NCBI GenBank assembly: GCA_022925895.1
Contig: JAKSYS010000251.1
Span: forward strand, 1 to 64,000
Length of the DNA stretch: 64,000 nt
Direction of reading: 5' to 3'
Source: Fragilaria crotonensis
Lineage: Eukaryota > Bacillariophyta > Fragilariophyceae > Fragilariales > Fragilariaceae
The position numbers and the translations under genes were made by a program. Shown here piece after piece: positions 22,193 through 33,600 of this stretch. Under the pieces are notes generated by a model that saw nothing but the letters and a program-made list of their open reading frames with translations, was not told the DNA's origin and did no database searches. How positions within the stretch are numbered: position 1 is the first letter of the stretch; each line of letters opens with the position of its first letter.

Positions 22193-23836
22193 ATGAGTGG
22201 TTTCCTATTGGGCGTCCACTTCGACGGGGATGATGAACAGTCGTCGAGCAGTGTAACGGAGTTCAGCAAAGCCATGTCGCAAGCGATTGAAAGTGTGGAT
22301 CAACTTTTGGTTGTTGAAGCCGATTCGATTGCGTTCTACATGTCGCAACAAAAGGTAGATATTGACGATCCCGTTGCGGTGGCAATATTGGTACCGTCCT
22401 CCATGATGGAGTCGCTGCTGGTGGAAACGAAATCCGAGTTGGAATCCACCGCGTGCGGTGCGATTCAAAAACTCTGCCACAATGGGGTGCAACAAAAAAC
22501 ACTGGCTCTGATCCATCCAATGCTGGAGCATGAACCATGTAGAATAAGAATGCACATTCGGTCCAAATCCAAGGCACCATCGGACGTTCTCCTGCTGGAC
22601 GTGTCAAACTGTGGTGAGGGATGGCTCTTGGAAATGAAACGCCGACTCTGTGGAGAGCCCATGCAATGTTGTGAATCGGCTGTTATTGAACTCTTTGCCA
22701 TTTCCGGCACTATAACACAGAAGCAACACGAACATGATAATGTTGCCTCCCTGAACGGACCACTGTACGAGATCCCGACCTGCGCGGTGTGCTTGCATCG
22801 GATCTACCCACCTCGATTGGGAATGCCGAAACCGCGAAACGACCAGCTGTGTTCAGAATACTGCGTATCCGGAATTTGTCGTAATCAAGCCTTTTTACAA
22901 CCATGGACCTCGAATTCATGTCAGGCATGTCATATGATCCAATCGAACGAATTGGAAGATGTCTTTTGTAATTGCTGCGCACTGCAAGAAACTCTCTGGA
23001 TTTGCTTAACGTGCGGCTTTGTGGGGTGCGGTCGGTATTCACATGGCCATGCCGCAAATCACTTTACAGAAAGTCAACATGCCTTTTCGTTGGAAATGGC
23101 AACCCTGAGAATATGGGACTACGCCAGTGGAGAATTTGCGCATCGCGGAGATTTCTTGGAATGTCCCACCACCAATCGACGACACAATCACAACCACCAT
23201 CACAATTTGTCGCAATGGAATGTTGCTCTACCCTGGGAACATGAGAAAAAGGCAGCAACATCGCCAACGGCAGCATCCTGGGATGATCCGTCACCCAAGA
23301 AAGCAACAATGATTGGTGAAGAGTACGAAGCATTGCTTCAGAGTGCACTGGTGGATCAGGCCCAGCATTATGAAGGTGAAATGAGTCGACTGCATGCTCA
23401 ATTCACATCTGAGCAGATTGACGAAGACTCCATGACACCGGAAGAAAAGGCCGAGATCGACAACCTGAAGAGTGGCATCCGGCAGTTGCGGGATGAACTC
23501 AACATGATGGGTCGAAATCTTTTGGACATGCAGGCACAAGAAGCTGGACATCGGGCAGCCTCACAACGATTGCTTCGGGAACAGGGTATTGCCAAAGACT
23601 TGCTCGATAAGATTAGAGAGGAAGCGGAAAAAGAGCACCAGCAGGGAAAATCCGTGGTGGAAGATTTGGAGCAACAAGTTGCAGACCTGACTGCAAACCT
23701 TCGAATGAGACATCAAATCTCGCAGGACGAGGAGCTAAGCCAGGCCCAAATATATGGCACAGTAACGACGAATACGAAACAGGTCGGCGGAAAACGCAAC
23801 GGAGGCAAGAAATCCCGTCGAAGCAATCGCAAGTAG
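22193..23836 (+). CDS. BRAP2-type RING/UBP zinc finger E3 ubiquitin ligase
   Basis: 547 residues from ATG 22193 (MSGFLLGVHFDGDD). The frame is open further upstream but without an ATG. A pyrimidine run ending in TTTTTTTAG at 22103 and a GGTGAGC at 21974 suggest a 5' UTR intron (about 129 nt). A RING-like segment begins at CAVC (about residue 196). It is followed by a UBP-type zinc finger, about residues 246-312, with CNCCALQETLWICLTCGFVG, CGRYSHGHAANHF and QHAFSLEM, then a long coiled coil (about 380-515) and a basic tail (GGKRNGGKKSRRSNRK). This RING, ZnF-UBP, coiled-coil order is that of BRCA1-associated protein 2, a cytosolic ubiquitin-binding E3. The RING is less regular than in animals, so ligase activity is likely rather than certain. 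Confidence 0.85.
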   Translation: MSGFLLGVHFDGDDEQSSSSVTEFSKAMSQAIESVDQLLVVEADSIAFYMSQQKVDIDDPVAVAILVPSSMMESLLVETKSELESTACGAIQKLCHNGVQQKTLALIHPMLEHEPCRIRMHIRSKSKAPSDVLLLDVSNCGEGWLLEMKRRLCGEPMQCCESAVIELFAISGTITQKQHEHDNVASLNGPLYEIPTCAVCLHRIYPPRLGMPKPRNDQLCSEYCVSGICRNQAFLQPWTSNSCQACHMIQSNELEDVFCNCCALQETLWICLTCGFVGCGRYSHGHAANHFTESQHAFSLEMATLRIWDYASGEFAHRGDFLECPTTNRRHNHNHHHNLSQWNVALPWEHEKKAATSPTAASWDDPSPKKATMIGEEYEALLQSALVDQAQHYEGEMSRLHAQFTSEQIDEDSMTPEEKAEIDNLKSGIRQLRDELNMMGRNLLDMQAQEAGHRAASQRLLREQGIAKDLLDKIREEAEKEHQQGKSVVEDLEQQVADLTANLRMRHQISQDEELSQAQIYGTVTTNTKQVGGKRNGGKKSRRSNRK

Positions 23837-24876
23837 AGTCAGGAACAATGCTAAAAGCGTTATGTCAGCATCTTTAAAGAGAGAAGACAACCCACTTCAA
23901 TCCATCCTGACAGCTACTTGTTGGACGTGTCATCGATCGGTCGTTTCCAATCCGCATATACTCCGAGTGCTTATAAACAAGTAACCGTACAAAAGGAAAA
24001 TGAATTTGACATGGTCCAGCATCCTAAGTGGATGATTCCCACGGGTGCATTTAAGCGGGTGCGTCTGTAACGATTCCGACGCAGCGGGTACAGCACGCAT
24101 TATACTCCTTGCATGTTCTCCCGCACAATGCCGAGTTGCATTCCGCAGATGTATTCGGTGGCGTTAATTGTCCAAGAAGAGCAATGGCTCGATGAAGAGG
24201 ACCAGATGAGAGGCGTGTACGGTAGGTGGCCTGCGGTCCATTCCTCCGGTGACAGTATGTGCTTGGAGCTGTGAGTACTGTTAATACCGTACTGCTCAAA
24301 TATGGACGTTGCATCGTTTTGATAATGTTCACAGGGCCACTTCTACACCCATTCTTCTTTGACTCTCAGACTCTTCTCGTTTGTCGTTGCCTTGTCAGAC
24401 ACGCACTGGCACCGTTTTCCATAAAACATCTACTGCAAACTGCAAACCACTAAAGCGAACGACTTGAAGTGTCAAATGGTTCTCATTTTGTTAGCAGCCA
24501 CTCGGGCTTCTCACTTCTCGGTGCTGACTCCTCACAAAATGTAACGCTTTGCTTACAACACAACTACTGCAACCATCACAAGGAACGACTTGAACAATCA
24601 ATCAATGTGAGTGTTAAGATGACTGGAAGTATAGGGGCCGCCGCGCTGAGAATTGAATAATGAATAACACTCGATGAGGTCATATCGTTGACACCAACCT
24701 CCGAAGCGACTGTTTCGCACTCTTTTCAGCATCATCCTTCAGATCCATCCCATTCTTCAGGCTCAGGCTCACCGCACATCATCCGTCGTTAACCCTTATC
24801 AACAGACAAACAGACAGAAACCCAAAACGGTCGACAGCCCACTCGTTTCCTCTCTAGAGAGACTACTTGTACTGAT
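23837..24876. other. Intergenic, nothing recognised
   Basis: No supportable gene. A Cys-containing 93-residue minus ORF at 24051-24332 shows no family signature and no signal peptide. A short phrase (GAACGACTTGAA) occurs at about 24457 and 24583. The last 200 bases before 24877 are the presumed 5' flank of the secreted protein gene. Confidence 0.4.
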
Positions 24877-25734
24877 ATGAGGAAGTGGATACTATTTCTC
24901 CTCGCTGTCTCGGAGCCGCTTCCTGTTGAGGTTGCAGCAATCAACCATGACTTTTTGCGCGGACGAGAGTTGAAAGTACCACAAAAGAAGGTGTCCATTT
25001 GCCACTACAATGCTCGCCTTGGCAAGTTCAAGATGGTTGAGGTCCCAGAAAGTCAGCTCAAGAATCACATTGGCATACATGGTCCAGCTGTTGGCTATAA
25101 GGATATGACTGTGGCAGATGCCAATGAACTTCTTTATCCATCATCATATGACTGTTCTTGTGTTTCTACAAATCTTGGGGATGGACTCAACTGTATTGAA
25201 AGCGAGTTGATTTGCCACTACGATGCTAGGGTTGGAATGTTCAGTATGATTGAAATCCCAAAAGCTGAGCTCAAGGATCACATTGGCATACATGGTCCAG
25301 CAGTTGGTTATAAGGACATGACCGTTGAAGATGCCAATGAACTTCCACATAGAAGTGTCAATTGGTATTGTAGATGCGCTTTTGGGTACGGTGGAGACGG
25401 ACTCAACTGTGTTGAGACACCCAATGCAGCAAGTGCTACATGCCACGACGAAGATACTTCGTTTTCCACTCTAGCAGGTGTGCCATATGTCATAACATGG
25501 GATTTGATGTCTTCGAAAGGAAGCTTTTGGTTCGAATATGGAGTGGTGGCCGCGACGCCGTATGACTTGCAAGTCTTTCATGATGGCAAGCTTTTGTTTC
25601 ATGACCCCGCAGTTGTGGAGTACACTGGAGTTACCTTGAGCTTGAGGAGCTCTTCCAAGAGTACCACGATCAAGACTGTCTTTACTGGAACTGATCCCGG
25701 GTACGGTGGGGTTTACATGGGCTGTGCTCATTAG
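24877..25734 (+). CDS. Secreted tandem-repeat protein with bacterial-type CH...HG motif
   Basis: 285 residues with an N-terminal signal peptide (MRKWILFLLAVSEPLPVEVA). Two tandem modules, residues about 41-107 and 112-179, each have ICHY[ND]AR.G.F.M[VI]E[VI]P, then HIGIHGPAVGYKDMTV, then an EGF-like Cys pattern ending GDGLNC[IV]E. The first half resembles the ICH...AHL.HGD motif widespread in secreted bacterial and archaeal proteins, here with GIHGPAVG. The C-terminal 100 residues (SFWFEYGVVAATPYDLQVFH, GGVYMGC) look like a small beta-sandwich, similar in style to bacterial cell-surface domains. A role in surface binding or matrix is likely; ligand unknown. The composition hints at an old transfer from bacteria, but this is inference. 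Confidence 0.75.
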   Translation: MRKWILFLLAVSEPLPVEVAAINHDFLRGRELKVPQKKVSICHYNARLGKFKMVEVPESQLKNHIGIHGPAVGYKDMTVADANELLYPSSYDCSCVSTNLGDGLNCIESELICHYDARVGMFSMIEIPKAELKDHIGIHGPAVGYKDMTVEDANELPHRSVNWYCRCAFGYGGDGLNCVETPNAASATCHDEDTSFSTLAGVPYVITWDLMSSKGSFWFEYGVVAATPYDLQVFHDGKLLFHDPAVVEYTGVTLSLRSSSKSTTIKTVFTGTDPGYGGVYMGCAH

Positions 25735-26620
25735 TAGATCAGCCCAAGCAATTCGTTTAGAACTGTATATGCTATTCAGGCTTTCAACAGCCGAGCTGTT
25801 GTGTGCACCATGTAGCTTAGGTGGGGAGTTTTGCAACATTTTGAACGAAGGCAGGTGCGTAGCACTGTGATCCTTGTGTGTTGTTACGTGATCAGGATTG
25901 TCCGTTGCATGTGTGCTCTGGGCTTTTCTTTGCAGTAGCATTTGACAGAGGACCCGCTACCCCGCCAGTCACGCACCCCAAGCATCCTCGCAAGAGGCCC
26001 GGGCACTCAAATCAAAGTCGATGACTGAATTCGAGGACGATCAGAAATCGGTCGTATTCAAAGCGTTGACAGGGAATGGCTATTGATGACGACCGACAGT
26101 TACAGAGAAGAGGAGCGTTTATGTTTCTCTAGCGACATCCGGGCGTCTGTGATTTACAATACGGAACACGTAACAGTCTATACTTCTATATTCATAATCG
26201 GTGTACAGGTGTACGCCGCTGAACGCGTCGGGTTTGCGTTTCACCGCACGGGCAGTGGGAATCAGTTAGCAGGTCATGGTTTTATAAGCAATATTGATCA
26301 TGAACCGACGACCGATCCTGGACTCGAACGGTGCTTGTTGTTTCAGGTATTTTGTGGTGAAGTCGAGTCGAAGAAATGGATCAAAATGGAAACCCTTCTC
26401 ATCAAGACGAGGAGGTATTCTGCGTGAGAGGCTCGAGTCTTTCTACACGAGTATGATCAGTTGGATGGAAAAGAATACACTCATCCATTGTGCGATGAAG
26501 GTCGGCAAACAAATGTGAACAATTCTGGACCAGTTGGTCCAAGCATTTGAATCCAAGGGAGTTCTATAAGTTTTAATCGTGATCGTTGATTACCACGTAC
26601 TGACGCGCGTCTCTTAGACG
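25735..26620. other. Intergenic, nothing recognised
   Basis: Short ORFs at 26083-26518 overlap in two frames without recognisable domains. I see no repeat or RNA gene. Confidence 0.4.
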
Positions 26621-27657
26621 TTATGTCGATGACACGCGTTTCTGAACTCGCAGATACCATTCTTGAAGAGCAACATTTTCTGGATGGCGCATAAGGGAAT
26701 TGTGCGCCGGCAAGCCCTCGACAGATCGCAATGTACCGTACACAGCCAAATCTCCCAAATTCGGATCCGCCCGGCCAGACAAGAACTCATGTTCACCACC
26801 GATACCGCCGTTCTCTTGAAGGGTACGAAGCGCATCCTGCAAGGCAGCCTTTTCATCCTTAATACCTCGTTTCGCTTTGTTCGATAGAGACAAAATATTC
26901 AGAATGAATTTAGTAAAGACAATTGCGGTATGTGATGATCATGGTGTGTAACGTGTGGAGACATCAGTTCAATTTGCCAAGCAGAACCGGAACCCACATT
27001 CGTAAAACCACGCACAGCTCCATACTTACATTTGATTCTTGATGCTGCCATGTACATGGCAAAGGATCCAGCAAATCGAATCGACAACTTTTGGAGCGAC
27101 GAAAAGGCGTCTACTTGATTGACATATCCAAAGGCTTTGTAGGAATCTCCCAGGGTCGCGCAAATGTTGGGATACAACAAGGCTGCCAAATCCTTGTTGG
27201 CAAATTTCACCCAATCCTTGTCCTCAGAGGACGATGATGTAAAATCCTCCCAATTTTCTTTGAGACTCGGACTCTTTGCGAGAATGTGCTCTCGTACGGC
27301 AGGATGCTGAAGCAGAACATCGACGATTGCATCGGATCCATTTACTTGTTGGTTGTCCACAATGGCGATGGGGACCTTGCGATATTCCTTCTTCGAGGGC
27401 AGTTCTGCTTTCGTTAGCGGGTTGACCTCAATGACCGTTGGTTTAATACCTGCATAAGCCATTACAGCTTTGGTTTTGTTGCAATAAGGACAGATGGCAT
27501 ATTGGTACAGTGTAACTGATGGCAAGGGAGACAATAATGATGACGATGACGATAACGGTGACGATGACGAAGACGCTTCTGTCGAAAAATAACGACTGCG
27601 ACAGCCACGCACTTGTTGATAGGATGTTAGGTTCAAACGAAACATGGAAGAGCGCAT
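26621..27657 (-). CDS. PGES2-like glutaredoxin/GST-fold protein, two exons
   Basis: Exon 1 runs 27657-27030 and exon 2 runs 26874-26621, with a GT-AG intron of 155 nt (GTAAGT donor) in phase 1, giving ASRIK-S-KRGIKDEKAAL across the join. ATG 27657 is chosen because it opens a basic leader (MRSSMFRLNLTSYQQVRGCR, then SRYFSTEAS) typical of mitochondrial import; the frame is open further up but without this feature. A thioredoxin-fold half has the CxxC motif in YQYAICPYCNKTKAVMAY and a cis-Pro region RKVPIAIVDN. A helical GST-C half follows, ending ADPNLGDLAVYGTLRSVEGL. This matches membrane-associated prostaglandin E synthase 2 proteins, whose enzymatic role outside animals is unproven; a thiol redox or glutathione function is equally possible. 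Confidence 0.87.
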
Positions 27658-27928
27658 CGTGGTATTGTGATGGGATTCCAAAGCCTTGATATGATCCACG
27701 ACAAGATCCGCTGCGTTTCGCTGCCACAGCTGGTGTTGCTGTGTTGTGAAACGTGAAACGTGAAGAGTGTGGTTAAAGTAGTAGCACAGTACAAATATCC
27801 CGAAGCGTACAGTAGTATGCATTATGCATACAAGGGCTACTGTACTCCGTATCATACAGGTTAACACGTTCTGCGAGTAGTATGACATTAGTATGATACC
27901 ACTTCCGTCATCAATCAAATCTGCAAAA

Positions 27929-28233
27929 ATGCAAAATCCAGCTACTGTATGTTAATGACGACATAGACTTGGTCGTTCCACAACCCACAACCCACAACCC
28001 ACAACCCACAACCCACAACCCACAACCCACAACCCACAACCCACAACCCACAACCCACAACCCACAACCCACAACCCACAACCCACAACCCACAACCCAC
28101 AACCCACAACCCACAACCCACAACCCACAACCCACAACCCACAACCCACAACCCAATGCAAAATCCAGCTACTGTATGTGAATGACGACATAGACTTGGT
28201 CCTTCCACAACCCACAACCCACAACCCACAACC
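27929..28233. repeat. CCCACAA minisatellite with duplicated flanking unit
   Basis: A block of about 25 perfect 7-bp CCCACAA units (about 27979-28155) is preceded by a 52-bp unit (ATGCAAAATCCAGC...GACTTGGTCGTTCCA from 27929). The 52-bp unit recurs with two substitutions at 28156, followed by about four more CCCACAA units (to 28233). The pure array keeps all six frames open and so creates false ORFs (GCGLWVV-type). It lies about 270 bp upstream of the PGES2-like ATG and beside the LINE insertion point. Confidence 0.95.
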
Positions 28234-28255
28234 TACTACGACATTTGTTTCTGAG

Positions 28256-28272
28256 CACTGCAAACGAATGAT
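28256..28272. repeat. LINE target-site duplication, left copy
   Basis: CACTGCAAACGAATGAT, identical over 17 bp to 35383-35399. Flanking bases differ on both sides, so the duplication is exactly 17 bp. This length and the outer position suit target-primed reverse transcription of a LINE. Confidence 0.85.
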
Positions 28273-28436
28273 ATATATAAAAACCTAATTATAGAGGGTT
28301 AGCACCGTCTAGGAACCGTGAGGTTCCCAGAGTGTACCCCGTTCCGGCGTGCGTTTGCACGCGAGAACTTAATTACTACTGCTGTGGGTGGTTACCGTAC
28401 TGTGGGGAAAAAACTTTGTATGGTTGTCTGACGTTT

Positions 28437-28596
28437 TGATTTAAGGCACACGAGAGAATATCTCAGTACGACGTATGACACTACGACGGTAAACAGTGCG
28501 ATCACGATACGGTGTATCCTTGCGTTTAAGCACGACTTATAATCGATTCGTTTTGTGCCCTACTAGCGTCGTACAATGGATGACGACTTTTACTCA
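28437..28596 (+). repeat. 5' LTR of the first Copia-type element
   Basis: 160 bp, TG...CA ends, the same as 34862-35021 by eye. The sequence immediately inside (TTTATCAGACCC) faintly recalls an initiator-tRNA-type primer site. Confidence 0.9.
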
Positions 28597-29074
28597 GTTT
28601 ATCAGACCCATCATTGATCCTCCAGTTTGGGAATGCCCTTGTTCATCGACCAATGACAAGAGGAAGCGCCATCTCGTTCTTGATTTCGACACCATCCCAA
28701 ACTGCTGGATGACAAGCTGATACCGTTTATTGTCAGTGAACCGTAACGTGATCGATGGACGCGTGGCCTGGCTATTCACCCAATGGTGCTTAATCCCTTG
28801 GTGCAACAAGAGCATCAGCGCCCACGATGCTGTCATGAGGGGACGCAACGTTGCCATTCCCTGCCTTCCCCATCAAAGGCGAATTTTCGTTGCATGACCC
28901 GTTGGAGCACACTCAACGTATGTCCATACGTGATATCTTATTCACGGGCTGCCATCTAACGGACGAATGATCGGTTGCAACCGACGCTACAACCCGAAGC
29001 AGCCACCCACCCTGCTGTAGTATGATCCGTTACTCTTTTTACCCCTGCTTCCTCCGACCGACCTTTATATACAT

Positions 29075-30583
29075 TTGACAATGAACAACGCCGTAATGCG
29101 TGGTGTAATGACCCGCATCGGGTTCTCCGAGGCCGCCGCCCAGGCTCTTGTGGAGGAACAGGGGATTGACTCGCTTGAGGAAGTTAAGCTGCTTAGTGAC
29201 GACGAAATCCAGAGCCTTTGCAAGGTGATTCGCCGTCCGGGTGGAACGATCCCTGGGGCCGCCGGTGCTGCTCCCGTGAACAATCCGGGAGTACAGGTTA
29301 ATCAGCGAGCCGAGGGCCACCTAAAGCTTCTGTCATTTTACCTCCGACACCAGGAACGTGTGAGTCGAGCGGTCAATGCCCCCGACATTACACTGGCTGT
29401 TATTAGGACCATACGCGAACTCCGCGAGTTCGAGTCTACGTACAAGGCTCCTACTGGTGATCTTCCAGTTATCAACACGAAGGATTGGCCTAAGACCATG
29501 GAGGCCATCGAGGAGTACTTGCGTTCGGTCCTTGGGGAACGCAAGATACCCCTCGCCTACGTCGTTCGCAAGGACGACGCGATTCCGACAGGGGACGACC
29601 CCTCCACGTCTTATCCCACGATTCAGGATGAGATGATTGCGAGGGCCCCTCACTTCTCCATTTCCGAAGATGGGACGAAAGTCATGGACCCTGTCTTTCT
29701 CGTCAACAGGGAGAAAGTTTGGGACATTATCTCCAGGATTACTCGAGAGCACTCGTCCTGGACGTACGTCAAACCTGCGCAGCGCACCAGGGACGGAAGG
29801 TTGGCCTATCAGCACTTGTACCTACACTTCCTTGGGCCAAACAACGTTGATAACATGGCGACGCAAGCCGAGGACAAACTGAAGTCAACGGTTTACAACG
29901 GCGAGCAGCGCCGTTGGGATTTTGAGCGATATGTCAACGTGCATAAGCAACAGCACTCAATCATGGAGGGCTTAGTGGAGCATGGATACACGGGTATTGA
30001 CCCTCGCTCAAAAGTCAGATACCTGTTGGATGGTATCAAGACCGACAAGTTTGACGCCGTTAAGACGAGAATCATGTCCGACGAGCGATTGCGAAATGAC
30101 TTTGACAGCTGTGTGACCCTTTACCAGGATTACATCAGGCAGACGTCTAAGTCGAAAACGAGTGCCACCACGGTCAACATTTCGGAGTTGAAAACGGGCA
30201 CCAAGCGTAAGGCGGATCACGTGGAGGATCGCTATTATACTAAAGAGGAATATAACGCCTTGACCGCTCCACAAAAGAAGGAGCTCGCTGCGAAGCGACT
30301 CAAACGAGGCCACAAACCCGGCGATAAGGACAGTAAGGTGAGGTCCGGAAAGGGACAGCAGGGTGACAAGAAGGATGTTATTCGCAACCTTAAGGCGGTT
30401 AACCGCCAAGTCGCCCAATTGGCTAAGCAGATGGGAAAGACTGGCGTTTCGGGAGACGATGAGACCACCGACTCTACGCATTCTGCCGCCTCGACTCAAG
30501 AGGGTGACGCGAAGACCCGTGGGAATCGCAACAACCCCTCGTTAACTCGTCAAAAGAAAGTTTCGACTTCCGACAAGAAGTGA
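29075..30583 (+). mobile_element. Gag region of the first Copia-type element
   Basis: About 500 residues. The N-terminal part is helical with a SAM-like look (GFSEAAAQALVEEQGIDSLE), then a capsid-like middle, then a very basic C-terminal part (KKELAAKRLKRGHKPGDKDS). No zinc knuckle is seen, which is common in diatom elements of this class. Confidence 0.8.
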
Positions 30584-30634
30584 CACACGGTTACACTCGC
30601 TCCGCTACGGATCCTCGGATCTCTCGATGTATCC

Positions 30635-33600
30635 GTGCCGAACGAGTCTCGCACGGATCTGGATTCACATGCGGATCAATGTGCAGTAGGGCGTAATACC
30701 TTACTAGTACATGATTACGACCGACCCATCAATGTTTCAGGATACGACCCTAATGGTCCCGTAGCTAAAGACTTGCGAACCGTTTCTGCCGCGTTGGCAT
30801 ACGATGATTCGCTTACAGGCGAGACCACGATATTGCTCATTCACCAAGCAATATACATCCCCGAGTTGGAACATAACTTACTCTCCACCATGCAGGTTCG
30901 TCTGAATGACGTAACGATAAGCGAGACACCTCGCTTTCTTGCTGACCAAGTAACGGACCTGACACATACAATTTCGATTCCAACTGAGGATTCCGACAAT
31001 CCATACATTATTCCGCTTACCCTTCATGGGGTCACCTCGTCGTTTCCAACTAGGAAGCCGACTCCAGAAGAGTATGAATCGCTCCCGCACTTGAGCCTCA
31101 CGAGCGATGACCCGGAATATGATCCCCACGACACCACCTATGCGGCCCAGGAACTCGCTATGACGAAGATGGTGTTGGACACAGGGGACCGTATCGGAGC
31201 ACCGCCTCCGTCTCGGGGGCTCTGCTCAGTGTCCAAAACAATTTCGTCTGCGCACTCCTTTGCAATGCGACGGGATCCAGTTCTCTTGTCCTTGCAATTG
31301 ACGTCCCCGACCCTTGATGGGGGAGCCTTTGCGCGAGCAATGAATCATTCGGTCGGCGCTTTACGACGCGTATCGGCTGGCAACCCATTTGACCCCGACG
31401 TGCTCGTTCGTAATTGGGGCATCGACAGGGCCACTGCCCGTCGCACGGTCAACGTAACAACTCAGCGTGGGATACGCACGGTCCTACACCCGACTCTCTC
31501 ACGGCGCTTTAGAACGAACGACCGGCAACTTCGCTATCGAAGGTTAGCGATCGACTGCTTTACAGACACATTGATTTCCAACACGCCTTCGAGACGGAAT
31601 AATCGATACGCTCAGATCTTCGCCACGGCGGACGGATGGTGTAGAGCGTACCCGATCGAGAAGAAATCACAGGCTCACGAGGGACTTTCCCTTTTATTCC
31701 AACGCGAAGGGGTTCCGAACACCATGATTATGGACGGAGCGCGCGAGCAAACGATGGGGCTCTTTCGTAAGAAGTGCCGGGAGGCCGGTGTTCATGTGAA
31801 GCAAACTGAGCCTCATACACCTTGGTCCAATGCGGCCGAAGCCGCCATCCGCGAATTGAAGAAGGGTGTTGGCAGGCAAATGGTCCGCTCTGCTGCTCCC
31901 AAGCGCCTATGGGACGATTGCCTCGAACGGGAGGCATATGTTCGTTCCATGACGGCGCATGATATATACAAACTGGATGGACAGGTCCCTGAGACGATGG
32001 TCAGTGGCGAGACTGCCGACATTTCCCCACATGCCCTGTTTGCATGGTATGAGTGGGTAATGTTTAGGGACACTTCGGTGACGTACCCAGATAATCCAAG
32101 GGTCCTTGGGAGAGACTTGGGCCCGGCGGTCGATATCGGACCCGCAATGACAAGGAAAGTGCTTAAAAGCAATGGGCAAGTGGTCTATCGCTCGACTGTG
32201 CGCTCTCTTACCCCTGACGAGTTGGCCGATGAGACGGTGAAACGCAACCGAAACGAGTTCACCGAGAAGGTTAATGCAATTCTAGGGGACGGATTCAAGT
32301 ACGAGGATTTTGCCAATGACCCCGAACTCGAACATCTCGACACGCCTATTTATCCGTCTTATGCGGACGATGATGACGGAGAGTCACCTCTAGCAATTGA
32401 CGCGGACGACAAGCCCGATCCCGATACGTATGATCCATATGTCGGTGCGAGCGTCAATTTACCGATCGGCGACAGGATGGTGAACGCCAAAGTCCGCGAA
32501 CGGAAGCGAGCTCTAGACGGGACCCTAATTGGTAAAGCCAATGCGAATCCGATCCTCGATACCAGAACCTACGATGTTGAGTTCTCTGATGGGCAATTGG
32601 CGGAAGTTTCGGCTAACGTCATAGCTCAGAATATGTATGCCATGTGCGACACGGAGGGAAATCAATATTTGTTGCTATCTGGAATCATCGATCACCGAAA
32701 GGACGAATCCGCTGTGGATCGGGCAGACGCATACATTCAGCGGGGATCCAATCAACACATGAAGAAGACGACAAGAGGATGGAAGATCTGCGTTGAATGG
32801 AAGGATGGTAGTACATCGTGGGAGAGATTAGCTGATCTGAAGGAGTCAAACCCAGTGGAGCTCGCCGATTACGCAGTCGCGCAAGGAATCGATAATGAGC
32901 CGGCGTTTGCATGGTGGGTGCCCTATACACTCAAGCGCCGGAATCGAATCATAGCAGCCGTCAATAATCGGTATCACAAACGAACTCATAAGTTCGGAAT
33001 CGAGGTCCCGAAAACATGGGCTGACTGTCTGCGTCTAGACAAGGAGGCGGGTAACACCTTGTGGCAAGACGCAGTGCGAAAGGAAATGTCCAAAGTGAGG
33101 GTTGCCTTTCAGATTATGAACGACGATGAACTGCCCCCTCCTACCTACCAGGAAATTCGATGCCATCTTGTCTTTGACGTCAAGATGGAGAATTTTCAGC
33201 GTAAGGCTAGGTTGGTAGCGGGTGGCCACATGACCGAGACGCCTGGATCCGTCACGTATGCCAGTGTAGTCTCGCGTGAGTCTGTCAGGATCGCGTTGAC
33301 GCTAGCCGCTTTGAACGATCTTGAGGTCAAGACGGCTGACATCGAGAACGCGTACTTGACCGCTCCTGTCGGGGAAAAGATATGGTGCCGCCTCGGGCCG
33401 GAATTCGGCAGCGATGCCGGAAAGCGTGCGTTGATCGTGCGCGCGTTATATGGGCTGAAATCTGCGGGTGCTTCGTTTCGAAATCATCTTGCAGATTGTA
33501 TGCGCCACCTTAGGTGGAGCTCATGTATCGCTGATCCCGACGTATGGTTGAAGCCGGAAGTAAGGCCTGAGGACGGACACAAGTACTATGCGTACTGCTT

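Noticed and set aside
27911-28263. Long ORFs on both strands through the CCCACAA array (GCGLWVV and PTTHNPQ repeats)
   Set aside because: A 7-bp repeat without stops is open in all frames; there is no start context, domain or conservation.
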